NCBI GenBank assembly: GCA_963678235.1
Contig: OY782766.1
Coordinates: forward strand, 4,154,001 to 4,218,000
Reading direction: 5' to 3'
Length of the DNA stretch: 64,000 nucleotides
Source: JABMQB01 sp963678235
Lineage (GTDB): Bacteria; Bacteroidota; Bacteroidia; Bacteroidales; Prolixibacteraceae
The notes under the pieces were generated by a model. It worked only from the letters and a program-made list of their open reading frames with translations, was not told the DNA's origin and did not search any database. Below, piece by piece: positions 36,109 through 45,292 of the stretch. Position 1 is the first letter of the stretch; each line of letters starts with the position of its first letter. Both the position numbers and the translations under genes were made by a program.

Positions 36109-37208
36109 ATATCCTTTTCTTCAGCATATTTTTTTAATAAAAATCTTGAATTTTCTCCGAATAATGGTCCGTTAAAAACTTGCAGCCAATCAATGGCTTG
36201 TCGTTTTAAATTGTATTCGATAAAAACCGGATTTCCATCATCCCTAATTCCAATATCCCACGAAATTAGAGAAAAACGCATAAACCTTTTGTGTTGTGAA
36301 ATACAAAATTCTTTGATTTTTTCGTAGTTCGGCACCTTGAATCCATGAAAAGCTAAACCAGTATCCGGATGGTGATCAAAACGATTGTTAAAAGTATCCA
36401 GGGCAAATTCAGAAATACTTCCGTTGCTGAAAATCTGACATGCCAATCCTCCTTTTTTTCCATTATCAATTTTGGCATTAAAACGTCCCATTCTCATGAA
36501 TGCCCCTAAAATCACAATTTCAGATTGAATGCGGGCGGTCATGATTTTACACGTGTTTAAGGAACTTGGATGAAACTTTGCCATTTCAGGATGTTGTTTT
36601 ATTTTTTCCTGTAAGATGTAACTTTCTGAACTGTATTTTTTGGACAATAGCAAATTCGCGATATTGGTTCCAGAATCAATCACTATATTTAAACCGCCAC
36701 CACTATTGATTGCGGGTTTTAAAACAAGTTCATTCTTTATTTTTTTCAAATATGAAAGTGCCTGTTCTTTTTCAATGAGGTTATTTTCATCGTCGTAGTA
36801 AGAATCCCAAAGTATTTTAAAAATAGTTTTGGGGCTATTGTTTGCCGGTATGAACACATCGTACGCAACTTTATCTGAATATGCGAATGAAAACGGATAT
36901 GGATTCAAAACAGGTTCTATTTTGGGGAAGAATAAGCCATCAGGAATATACTCAGGGCTTTGAATCCCATTAAGACATGAATAATAATGGTGCCAATCTG
37001 TATTTTGAAAGCTAAACAAGTTTTGTTTCAGAAAGTGTTGTGCACTGGTTAAGTAAGCTTTGTCTTTTATCTTAGTTTTAAATTTAGGGTCGTTCGTAAT
37101 AACTTTTTTTATTAAACGTTTATGGCGCCAAACACCAAATAATTGTCTTTGGTATTGAAATAGCTTTTTATATTTGATCTTAAAATATTGTCGTACTTTA
37201 ACGTTCAT
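36096..37208 (-). CDS. ATP-grasp ligase paralogue 6
   Basis: The 370-residue paralogue is the shortest of the array. Its N-terminal part (KDKAYLTSAQHFL, TDWHHYYSCLNG) resembles paralogues 2 and 4. Its C-terminal part is distinct: FIEYNLKRQAIDWLQ replaces the usual HQ with LQ, and the helper motif reads ISWDIGI. The loop LVLKPAINSGGGLNI and the block SLNTCKIMTARIQSEIVI are intact. This mosaic pattern could reflect past gene conversion. The end overlaps the start of paralogue 5 by 13 bases. Confidence 0.84.
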   Translation of the reverse strand: MNVKVRQYFKIKYKKLFQYQRQLFGVWRHKRLIKKVITNDPKFKTKIKDKAYLTSAQHFLKQNLFSFQNTDWHHYYSCLNGIQSPEYIPDGLFFPKIEPVLNPYPFSFAYSDKVAYDVFIPANNSPKTIFKILWDSYYDDENNLIEKEQALSYLKKIKNELVLKPAINSGGGLNIVIDSGTNIANLLLSKKYSSESYILQEKIKQHPEMAKFHPSSLNTCKIMTARIQSEIVILGAFMRMGRFNAKIDNGKKGGLACQIFSNGSISEFALDTFNNRFDHHPDTGLAFHGFKVPNYEKIKEFCISQHKRFMRFSLISWDIGIRDDGNPVFIEYNLKRQAIDWLQVFNGPLFGENSRFLLKKYAEEKDICSL

Positions 37209-37250
37209 AAAAAATGTTGGTTATGTCCATTGAACCAGGTTATAGAATGT

Positions 37251-38378
37251 CTATATCGTTAGAAAATCATTCTTTCTTTCCTCCTGATATTTTTTAATTA
37301 TTGCATATGTATGTTCTCCAAACAACGGACCATTTACTACCTGGTGCCCGTTTATTGCCTGATGCGATAAATTAAGTTCAATAAACACAGGTGCACCATC
37401 GTTTCGAATGGCAATGTCCCATGAAATAAAGGTAAATCGTAGAAAACGTTTGTGGTTTTTCAGGCAGAATTCAACTGCTTTACTGTAATTCGGAATTTTA
37501 AAGCCACTAAATATTAGTCCGGAATCGGGATGTTTATCGTAAGAGTAGTAAGCTTTGTCAATAGCTTTATCTTCAGTGCTTCCATCGTCATTGATTTTAC
37601 AAAAAATCCCGCCGGATTGGGCATTATCTATTTTTGAGTTTTTTCGGCCAATACGGACATAAGCCGAGAGAACCACGATATCTGATTTAATCCTCGCTGT
37701 CATTATCCGACATGTATTTACCGAATTAGGATTAAGTTTTGCCATCAACTCATGTTGAATAATTTTTTTCTGGATAATAAAGCTGCCTTTTGAATAAAAG
37801 GAATTTAATTTAATCATTGATGCAAGTTTCCCGGCTTCTTCAAGTTCAATATTTCTGCCTCCTCCACTATGTATTGCCGGCTTGATAATTAAGGTCTCGT
37901 CCATCGATTCCAGTTGTTTATATGCAGTATCATTTTCAACAAAATCGTTGTTTGCATCGAAAATTTTTCCATTAAACATTTTAAAAACCGTTTCGGGCAT
38001 GTCCGATTTCGAAAATAGATTGTCATATGAGGTTTTATCCACGTATGCCGGAGCCAATTCCACCTTATTCAGTGTTGGCTCAATATATGGGAAAAATATG
38101 GAGCTGGGTATGTATTCAGGTTTGAAGGATTTATTTAAATATGAAAAATAAAAATGCCAATCCGTATTTTTGTACCCATCGAAATTTGATGTAAGAAAAT
38201 CCTTCGCCTCGTTTAAATATTTTTTATCCCTATTGACATTTTTGAAGCGGTCATCATGCTTAAGAAGTTTTCGAAGCTGAGATTCGCGCCTTCTAATGTC
38301 CCTATATTTTTGTTGAAAATTGTATAGGCGCAGGTATTTGTTTTTTAGAACAAATCGGATATGTTTTAGGTTGATCAT
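37251..38378 (-). CDS. ATP-grasp ligase paralogue 7
   Basis: The 375-residue paralogue is separated by 42 bases from paralogue 6, the largest gap in the array, and by three bases from paralogue 8. Blocks are TDWHFYFSYLNK, LIIKPAIHSGGGRNI, SVNTCRIMTARIKSDIVV, RIGRKNSKIDN, ISWDIAI and FIELNLSHQAINGHQ. It shares QHELMAK-x-NP with paralogue 1, where the others mostly read QHPEMAKFHP. The catalytic residues look intact. Confidence 0.85.
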   Translation of the reverse strand: MINLKHIRFVLKNKYLRLYNFQQKYRDIRRRESQLRKLLKHDDRFKNVNRDKKYLNEAKDFLTSNFDGYKNTDWHFYFSYLNKSFKPEYIPSSIFFPYIEPTLNKVELAPAYVDKTSYDNLFSKSDMPETVFKMFNGKIFDANNDFVENDTAYKQLESMDETLIIKPAIHSGGGRNIELEEAGKLASMIKLNSFYSKGSFIIQKKIIQHELMAKLNPNSVNTCRIMTARIKSDIVVLSAYVRIGRKNSKIDNAQSGGIFCKINDDGSTEDKAIDKAYYSYDKHPDSGLIFSGFKIPNYSKAVEFCLKNHKRFLRFTFISWDIAIRNDGAPVFIELNLSHQAINGHQVVNGPLFGEHTYAIIKKYQEERKNDFLTI

Positions 38379-38381
38379 TTG

Positions 38382-39530
38382 CTAAGGTTTATAGTGAAAA
38401 TTACTTTGCTGCCTATTTGCCTCTTTTCGTTGAGTATATTTTTCAAAAAAATAATTTGTATATTTTCCAAATAATGGACCGTTATTTAGTTGATGTGCAA
38501 ATATCCCCTGATTGCTAATATTATATTCTATACAAATGGGTTGATTACTTTCATTAATAGCAATATCCCAGGAAATAAATGTAAAGTGCGGCATTTTTTT
38601 ATGGGTAATTTTGCAAAACGCCCGGGCTTCGCGTATGCCGGGTATTTCCACATTGTTAAATGGAATTCCGGTATCGGGGTGTTGTTCATAGGTGATGAAA
38701 TTCATGTTGGTTCCTGATTTTCGCAATTTACCTTCATTCGTTAGACCACATACCACTCCTCCTGCAATGCTGTTGTCAATATTACTGTTATTATTTCCCA
38801 TCCTGAAAAAAGATGAAAGTACCTCAATTTTATCTTTTACCCTCGCAGTCATAATTCGTATGGTATTTACCGAAGCAGGGTGAAATTGGTCTAAAATAGG
38901 GTGCTGCTTAATTCGTTCCTGAATAATATAACTATCGGTGTTGTACTTCAAATTGTTTTGAAGAACGGTTGCTATCTCCTGGCTTTCTTTGATTAAAATA
39001 TTTTTCCCTCCACCAGTATCAATTGCCGGTTTTAGCACAACAGTTTTGTTCAGGTCTTTCAAGGCAGTCACTACTTTTTCTATACTTACCATTTCAAAAT
39101 TCTCATCGAAATAATTTCCGTTTACAATATGAAAATATGTTTTTGGCAAATGTTCTTCATCGACAAAAAAATGAAGTGCGTTTTTATCCGTATAAGCTTT
39201 ATACAGCTTTTGATCGTTTAATGTTGGCTCAATAAATGCAAAAAACAAATATTCCGGTATGTATCCCAGTTCTTTTTGTCCGTTAAATGTCGAAAATATA
39301 TAGTGCCAATTGGTATTTAGGTTGATGTTTAGTTTTTGGCGGTAATAAATTTTACATGCTTTCAGATACTCTTTATCAAGCCCTTTTTTACTTCTAAGTA
39401 TCGAATTATTTCGGATAAGCTTTTTGATTTTCTGTTTTGAGTACAAGCTTTTTCGAAAACGACGTTGCTTGTGAAAAAGAAAATAAAATACGTTTTTAAT
39501 ATAGCTGAATACAATTTTGATGATTTTCAC
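38382..39530 (-). CDS. ATP-grasp ligase paralogue 8, promoter-proximal and divergent
   Basis: At 382 residues this is the first-transcribed and longest member. It departs from the others in the DKNALHFFVDEEHLP block, where most read DKTSYD-x-x-F, and in the loop VVLKPAIDTGGGKNI. It reads NTIRIMTARVKDKIEVL and CIEYNISNQGIFAHQ. Paralogue 5 shares the IEVLS replacement for IVVL, so these two may form a subgroup. It is divergent from the flippase gene; the shared intergenic region is about 100 bases. Confidence 0.84.
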   Translation of the reverse strand: MKIIKIVFSYIKNVFYFLFHKQRRFRKSLYSKQKIKKLIRNNSILRSKKGLDKEYLKACKIYYRQKLNINLNTNWHYIFSTFNGQKELGYIPEYLFFAFIEPTLNDQKLYKAYTDKNALHFFVDEEHLPKTYFHIVNGNYFDENFEMVSIEKVVTALKDLNKTVVLKPAIDTGGGKNILIKESQEIATVLQNNLKYNTDSYIIQERIKQHPILDQFHPASVNTIRIMTARVKDKIEVLSSFFRMGNNNSNIDNSIAGGVVCGLTNEGKLRKSGTNMNFITYEQHPDTGIPFNNVEIPGIREARAFCKITHKKMPHFTFISWDIAINESNQPICIEYNISNQGIFAHQLNNGPLFGKYTNYFFEKYTQRKEANRQQSNFHYKP

Positions 39531-39631
39531 TCAGTCTGGTTTTGTTTTATGTGTAATATTAAGAAACCTTGTGCACTCAAAGAATTAAATTCCTAAATAT
39601 TTTTCTAATTTGCTTCCAAATTCAAACGACG

Positions 39632-41110
39632 GTGAGTAAAATAAAGGAAAAATTGGTTAAAGGTGGTTTTTGGATGGGCATGCAACGGATGAGTGTGATG
39701 ACCTTCAATTTTGTTAAACTCACCGTACTTTCCCACTTTTTATCTCCTGCCGAGTTTGGTATTTTCGGTGTAGCCCTTATTTGCTTAGATATTCTTGATT
39801 ACCTCACCCATACCGGGTTTCAGCAGGCTTTGATACAAAAAAGGGGGGATGTTGAACCTTATTTTAATTCGGTTTGGACATTTAGGCTTATTCGAAGTGT
39901 ACTAATGGCTTCAATTCTTTTTGCAGCGGCACCACTAGCCGGAAGTTTTTTTGATTCGCAGGAGTCGATAGCCGTAATCAGGGCAATTTCATTTATTTAT
40001 ATTATCCGTGCGGTGTCAAATATTGCTGACCTTTACTTGCTTAAAAACCTGAATTTTAAAACCTATTTCTTTTATAACCTTGGCGGGAATTTCGCTGACT
40101 TCGTTCTTGCGATAGTGTTTGCCATTATTTTAAAAAGTTATTGGGCATTGTTTATCGGTTACATTTCAAGAAGCATACTTAGGTGTATTTTATCGTATGT
40201 CCTTTTTAAATTTCGTCCGAAATTCCACCTGGAGAAAGAAAAAATAAAAGAACTGTTCCAATTTGGCAAATGGATCCTTGTGTCGGCAATCATCACCTTA
40301 ATGGCCATGTATTTAGATAAGGTTCTGGTCGGAAAACTCATTGGGATTACCGCCCTCGGATTGTATCAGGTAGCTTTTAGGTTTGCGCACACAGGAACCA
40401 GTGAATTGAGAAATGTTTTGTCGCAGATTTATTTCCCATATTTTTCTGTTTTACAGGACCAAAAAGAAGAGGCAAATAAGTCGTATTTAAATTTATTGCA
40501 TGCCGTAATTATTATTTCGATGATGATTACTACCGGGGTGCTTTGTTTATCGCCTGCATTTACAACACTGTTTATGGACGAAAAATGGCGTTCGATAATA
40601 CCGCTTATTCAATTACTTAGTATTGCTGCATTTATTGGCTTGCTTGTATCTTCCGGAAACCCATTTTTTAAAGGGCTCGGAAAGCCAAAACTGATGGTTG
40701 TACTTCAATTTCTAAAAATAGCCTCATTGATAGGTTTTATGTTTATACTTGGCACGGAGATGGGTGTTCGGGGTGTTGCAATCAGCGTAACACTTGCTAA
40801 CACAGTCGCATTCATCGGCTGGCTGGCCGTATTGACCACTTATATTCGTGGTTTTGTGTTTAAACTTATTAAAATAATTTTGCCCCCACTTTTTGCTTCA
40901 CTATTTATGGCTGGAACTATTTCATTGTTTTGGATAATTCCATCCATTAAACAGGCGCAATTGAGTTTTATCCAGTTTTTTGCCGGAGGTGCGTTAGGAA
41001 CAATTGTGTTTGTCGCATTTATGGCGCTGGTATTTAAGCTTTTCCCGAAATATGGTCAAGGCATTTCCTTTAAAAAATTATTTGATCTATTATTAAATAA
41101 ATCAAATTAA
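39632..41110 (+). CDS. Oligosaccharide flippase, Wzx/polysaccharide-export family
   Basis: Flippases of this class move lipid-linked sugars from the inner to the outer face of the inner membrane. The 492-residue protein, starting at GTG 39632, has about 12-14 membrane helices. The N-terminal segment KGGFWMGMQRMSVMTFNF and the LSPAEFGIFG loop are typical of the WzxC-like branch. It diverges from the ATP-grasp array and is followed 13 bases later by asnA. The cargo is unknown, and no glycosyltransferase gene lies nearby. Confidence 0.9.
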   Translation: MSKIKEKLVKGGFWMGMQRMSVMTFNFVKLTVLSHFLSPAEFGIFGVALICLDILDYLTHTGFQQALIQKRGDVEPYFNSVWTFRLIRSVLMASILFAAAPLAGSFFDSQESIAVIRAISFIYIIRAVSNIADLYLLKNLNFKTYFFYNLGGNFADFVLAIVFAIILKSYWALFIGYISRSILRCILSYVLFKFRPKFHLEKEKIKELFQFGKWILVSAIITLMAMYLDKVLVGKLIGITALGLYQVAFRFAHTGTSELRNVLSQIYFPYFSVLQDQKEEANKSYLNLLHAVIIISMMITTGVLCLSPAFTTLFMDEKWRSIIPLIQLLSIAAFIGLLVSSGNPFFKGLGKPKLMVVLQFLKIASLIGFMFILGTEMGVRGVAISVTLANTVAFIGWLAVLTTYIRGFVFKLIKIILPPLFASLFMAGTISLFWIIPSIKQAQLSFIQFFAGGALGTIVFVAFMALVFKLFPKYGQGISFKKLFDLLLNKSN

Positions 41111-41123
41111 AGATTTTGGATAT

Positions 41124-42161
41124 ATGGAAAACCTGATTATACCTGAAAATTACCAAGCCTGTTTATCTGCAAAACTAACCCTTAAAGCTGTTCAACAAAT
41201 TAAAAGCTTCTTTTCATCAGGATTGGCGAGCGACCTGAATTTGCAAAAAGTAGATGCTCCGCTTATGATCGAAAAAAAATCAGGACTGAGTGATGTAACT
41301 GATGGGCATGCAGATTCCCTTAAATTTCATTTAAATGGTTTTGGGGAAGATGAAGTAGAAATTATTCGGTCGGCAACAAAATGGAAGCGCAAGGTTTTAG
41401 CGGATTTGGAGTTTGATGTGGAAGAAGGCATTCTTGCCGAAGTTGTTGCAATCCGACCAGATGAAATGTTGTCGAATGTACATTCATTCCAGGTTGACCA
41501 ATGGGATTGGGAAATAAAAATTGCTGATCATTTTCGTACTTCGCAATTTTTAAAAGAACAGGTTAAAACCATCTATGCCAATATTGTAAAAACTGAACAG
41601 TATGTTTCTGCATTATACCCGGAAATAGCTCCTTGTTTAAATGAACAGATAACTTTTATTAGTTCGGAAGAATTACGGAAACAGTATCCGGACAAAAGTC
41701 CATTTGAACGCGAGTCGGAAGCTGCTGAAAAGTTTGGAAGTGTTTTTATTGTTGGAATAGGAAATCAACTTTTCGATGGGAAATCGCATGGTTACCGTGC
41801 TGCCGATTACGATGATTGGTCAACAAACTCGGGAAATGACTATGTCGGGCTAAATGGCGATTTGATTGTTTGGAACCCGATATTAAAACAACCTTTGGAG
41901 CTTTCTTCAATGGGTATTCGGGTCGATAAAAATTCCTTGTTGAAACAGGCCAAAATGTTAGAATGCGAACAAATCCTTGAACATTCCTGGCATAAACAAC
42001 TTTTAAACGGTGAACTTCCAAATTCAATTGGTGGGGGAATAGGTATTTCCAGGTTATGTATGTTTCTGTTAAGGAAAGCTCATATTGGTGAGGTTCAATT
42101 CGGAATCTGGCCTGATGATGTTCGTGAGCGTTGTTTTGTGAATGGAATAATACTTCTTTAA
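41124..42161 (+). CDS. asnA: Aspartate-ammonia ligase (ammonia-dependent asparagine synthetase)
   Basis: AsnA makes L-asparagine from aspartate, ammonia and ATP in the cytoplasm. The 345-residue length is typical (about 330-350). The family's class II synthetase-like fold shows in HADSLKFHLNGFGEDE, in VHSFQVDQWDWE and in the C-terminal GGGIGISRLCMFLL. It lies 13 bases after the flippase gene and before the IS-disrupted symporter. That position suggests a supply role for the ATP-grasp locus, but it could be ordinary biosynthesis. Confidence 0.94.
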   Translation: MENLIIPENYQACLSAKLTLKAVQQIKSFFSSGLASDLNLQKVDAPLMIEKKSGLSDVTDGHADSLKFHLNGFGEDEVEIIRSATKWKRKVLADLEFDVEEGILAEVVAIRPDEMLSNVHSFQVDQWDWEIKIADHFRTSQFLKEQVKTIYANIVKTEQYVSALYPEIAPCLNEQITFISSEELRKQYPDKSPFERESEAAEKFGSVFIVGIGNQLFDGKSHGYRAADYDDWSTNSGNDYVGLNGDLIVWNPILKQPLELSSMGIRVDKNSLLKQAKMLECEQILEHSWHKQLLNGELPNSIGGGIGISRLCMFLLRKAHIGEVQFGIWPDDVRERCFVNGIILL

Positions 42162-42923
42162 TAGGTCAATTTATGTTGTAGGGCTTCATAAAGTCCAAGA
42201 GAAATAGAAAATCAATTTGTTGTTTTAGTAACCTATTTTTTCTAATTTCAGAGCTACAATTCTTGGGGTATAAATCTGTATAGGTATTTCTTAAGTACAA
42301 ATTATATGATGTCAAATTCTGCTGTTTCCAGATTTATTACAATAGGTTCAATGATAGCCATGTTGTTTGGGGTTGCAGCTGGGATTATTGGTAAAAAACT
42401 GCAATTGTCCGGGCTAATGCATCTGGCACCATATTTTGAATTATTCGGAAAACTATGGGTCGTTTTACTGTTAATTTTGATTCTTCCCTTAGCAGGTTCA
42501 TATATTTTATATGTCTTTATTTCGATCACAAACACCAAAGAAATCGGGAAATTTGGTGGTCGGTCAATCTTGCTCCATACTGTTATCCTTTTTATTGGTG
42601 TGTGCATTGGCTATGGCTTTGGTTATCTGGCAATACAATTGCTTGAAGATAAAATCCCATTGTTTACCGATGTTAAGGGAGCAACGGAGATTTTAGATCG
42701 CTTAAATGCCGGGGGAAGCTATTCTTTTGAATCTATAAAAACAATGTTAGTGCAATTGCAATTGCTTTTGGGCAAGGTGGTGATTGTTTTTATTTTTTTT
42801 GCCATAGTAACAGCCTTAATTGTTGGTAGGATGAGAGGGAAGTTAAAAGCATATATTTTTAAAAAATCGGAGCTAATTTCAAAGAGTTCGTTTTCGTTTT
42901 TCGAATATTTTTTATTATCGTTA

Positions 42924-42927
42924 CCGT
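42924..42927 (+). repeat. Left target-site duplication (CCGT)
   Basis: CCGT precedes the left inverted repeat of the IS; the same bases follow its right end at 44631-44634. The two copies lie 1707 bases apart, a multiple of three, as required to keep the symporter frame. Confidence 0.75.
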
Positions 42928-44630
42928 CAGACTGCGCAATAACCTCCAAACCAAAAAAATAATTACAAATTGTTTATAAGCCCTGCAGTTACCAACACCT
43001 TGTAAACCATACGTTTGTTATCTTTATTAGCAAACAAAACATCTATCTCAATGGACTTTATTAATGGGTTCTCAAGGGATCAACTAATCATGATGGACTT
43101 TGAAGCAAATGTAGCTCGCGATTCGTGGGCTAGAGTTGTCGACTGGTTTGTGGATGCACTCCCACTTCATAAACTAGGTTTCAAAGATGTACTCAATTCT
43201 GAAGGTAGGCCTCCGTACAGATCAGTTGATATGCTCAAACTATTTATGTACGGGTACAAGAAAAAGCTTCGGTCGAGCTACCAACTTGAAGAAGCGTGCA
43301 GGGTAAACCTCGAAGTAATATGGCTATTGCGGGGACTTAGACCATCGGCACGTAAGATCGCATACTTCCGCAAAGACAACAGCAAGGCTTTCAAGCAAGC
43401 TTTCCGGCACTTTGTGCTTATGCTTAAAGAAATGAATCTCATTAGCGGTGAAACTATTGCTATAGACTCCTTTAAAATAAGAGCTCAAAACAGCCTGAAA
43501 AACAACTTTAATCAAGCTAAGATTGATCGACATATGGAGTATGTCGATACTAAAATTGACGAATTTGAAAAACAGCTGGATACCCAAGAAATGGATGACA
43601 GCCAAATCAAAGAAGTGGAACAAAAAATAGAAACCCAGAAAAAACGACGCAAACAATACAAGAAAATTGAAAAGGAACTTCAACAAAGTGGTGAAACACA
43701 ACTTAGCACCAATGATCCAGATGCCAGATCAGTAGTACTGCACCGAAATGTAGTTAACGTAGGATACAACATACAAGCAGGATGCGATGGAAAACATAAA
43801 CTATTTGTAAATAATGATACTGGAAGGGTTAACGACACACATGCCCTGGCTGATATGGCATTGGATGCAAAAGCACTCTTAAGGGTTGAAAAAATGGACA
43901 CCCTCACAGATAAAGGCTACACAACCGGGCTACATATTGATACCTGTACAAAAAACGGGATAACCACCTACAGTTCCCCAAAGGCACACTCATCTCAGAA
44001 CAATGGACTGTTCGATATGCAAATATTTGAGTACGATAAACAGAACGGCACTTACACATGCCCCGCAGGAGACATACTTACCACAAATGGGACAATATAT
44101 AAAAAACGTAAGCATCGCGTAAAACACTACAAAACCAAAGCATGCAATGGATGTAGCTTACGTGAAAAATGTACCGAGAACAAAAGAGGAAGATATATTG
44201 AACGAAGTATATATCAGGAAGCCCTCGAAGAAAATGAAAAACGGGTAAATCAAAACCCCGAATACTACAAATTGCGCCAGCAAATTACCGAACACCAGTT
44301 CGGAACACTTAAAAGGCAATGGGGATTTACTTTCACCTTAATGAAAGGAAAACAAAACGTACTTAGTGAAGTAAACCTAATGATGATGTGTTACAACCTT
44401 CGTAGACTTATGTCAATTTTTGACCTAAATGAATTAAAAGCAAGGCTGGAAAAACTTGTCCTTTACTTTTTTGCCAAATATGGGCTAAAATGCGCCATCT
44501 TAAGCAAATAAAAATTGCACCAAACGAAAAACACATCAGAATATTAACTACCTTTAATGGCCTCTAAAAACCTCATAATAATGAACTATAGACAATACCA
44601 AACATACAAACATTGTTATTGCGCGGACTC
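42928..44630 (+). mobile_element. IS1182-like insertion sequence
   Basis: The 1703-bp element has imperfect terminal inverted repeats. The left end is CAGACTGCGCAATAAC (42928-42943). The right end read inward is GAGTCCGCGCAATAAC (44615-44630), matching 13 of 16 bases. It contains one intact transposase gene and short noncoding ends (about 120 bp each). It lies inside a DAACS symporter gene and is flanked by CCGT. The transposase open frame and clean target duplication suggest a fairly recent insertion. Confidence 0.88.
43051..44511 (+). CDS. IS1182-family transposase
   Basis: The 486-residue DDE transposase starts at ATG 43051 (MDFINGFSRDQLIMM); an upstream TTG is less likely. The catalytic triad is visible: Asp139 in AIDSFKIRAQ, Asp287 in LTDKGYTTG and Glu414 in ITEHQFGTLKRQWGF. 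A coiled-coil stretch rich in Glu/Lys (about 170-220) lies between the first two. A Cys-rich segment (KACNGCSLREKC) resembles the zinc-like insert of this family. No frameshift or stop is present, so it may be active. Confidence 0.93.
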   Translation: MDFINGFSRDQLIMMDFEANVARDSWARVVDWFVDALPLHKLGFKDVLNSEGRPPYRSVDMLKLFMYGYKKKLRSSYQLEEACRVNLEVIWLLRGLRPSARKIAYFRKDNSKAFKQAFRHFVLMLKEMNLISGETIAIDSFKIRAQNSLKNNFNQAKIDRHMEYVDTKIDEFEKQLDTQEMDDSQIKEVEQKIETQKKRRKQYKKIEKELQQSGETQLSTNDPDARSVVLHRNVVNVGYNIQAGCDGKHKLFVNNDTGRVNDTHALADMALDAKALLRVEKMDTLTDKGYTTGLHIDTCTKNGITTYSSPKAHSSQNNGLFDMQIFEYDKQNGTYTCPAGDILTTNGTIYKKRKHRVKHYKTKACNGCSLREKCTENKRGRYIERSIYQEALEENEKRVNQNPEYYKLRQQITEHQFGTLKRQWGFTFTLMKGKQNVLSEVNLMMMCYNLRRLMSIFDLNELKARLEKLVLYFFAKYGLKCAILSK

Positions 44631-44634
44631 CCGT
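44631..44634 (+). repeat. Right target-site duplication (CCGT)
   Basis: This is the second CCGT copy, directly after the right IS end. It restores the symporter codons CCG-TTG when joined to the left flank. Confidence 0.75.
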
Positions 44635-45292
44635 TGGCGGTATTCTGCCTGTTGTTTGCATTTTCGTTTAAGGAGGGGGTGTACACCGTAGGTGCAGCAG
44701 CTTATTTAATTGCGATCTTGTGTGTTTTGTTAATTATTTTTATTGTCGTTCAATATGTAATTGTGGCAGTTTGGGGAAATGTTGGCCTTGGGAAATTTTT
44801 TAGGGCAATGTTACCTTCGCAACTTATGGCAATAAGTTCGAGATCGTCATTGGCAACGATGCCTGCATTGCTTGAATGTGCCGAAAACCGGATTGGCTTG
44901 AACAAATCGGTATCAGCAGTGATTATTCCTTTTTTTGTGAGTACATTTCGGGTGAATTATGCCATATCTACCACCTTTGGGTTAATATTTTTAGCACACG
45001 TTTTTCAGATCAACCTTGATTTTGTAACGGTAATAATTTTTACTTTAGTGCAGTTACTGGTTAGTTTCGGGAGCCCTGGAATCCCAAGCGGTGGTCATTA
45101 TTTTAATGTTTCCATTTATATTGCCGCAGGAATTCCGGTGGAAGGTGTGTTGTTGATGAAAGCAATTGATCAAATACCGGATATTTTTAAAACCCTGCTG
45201 AATGTTACAGAAGTTATGACCGTTACAACAGTTGTTGCTGGCAAAAAAGCATTGGATGTGCACGAAATTGAAGCTTAAAATGGATTGATAGT

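Larger units (their letters stand above)
42306..45278 (+). pseudogene. Dicarboxylate/amino-acid:cation symporter (DAACS) split by an IS element
   Basis: The 5' part (42306-42927) encodes the N-terminal membrane helices of a DAACS sodium:dicarboxylate symporter and runs in from MMSNSAVSRF. The 3' part (44631-45278) encodes the remaining helices, including the substrate loop MAISSRSSLATMPALLE. Between them is a 1703-bp IS. Removing the IS and one CCGT copy joins FFEYFLLSLP directly to LAVFCLLFAF in frame and gives one 421-residue protein, a normal length for the family. The current fragments are almost certainly non-functional. Likely substrates are aspartate, glutamate or C4-dicarboxylates. 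Confidence 0.92.

Noticed and set aside
30375..39530. Repeated sequence resembling a repeat array at low resolution
   Set aside because: The similarity comes from coding paralogues of about 1.1 kb each. No short direct repeats with spacers are present, so it is not a CRISPR array.
42930..44629. GACT at both IS ends as target duplication
   Set aside because: The GACT copies are 1696 bases apart, which would leave the symporter halves out of frame. CCGT restores the frame and a longer inverted repeat, so it is preferred.
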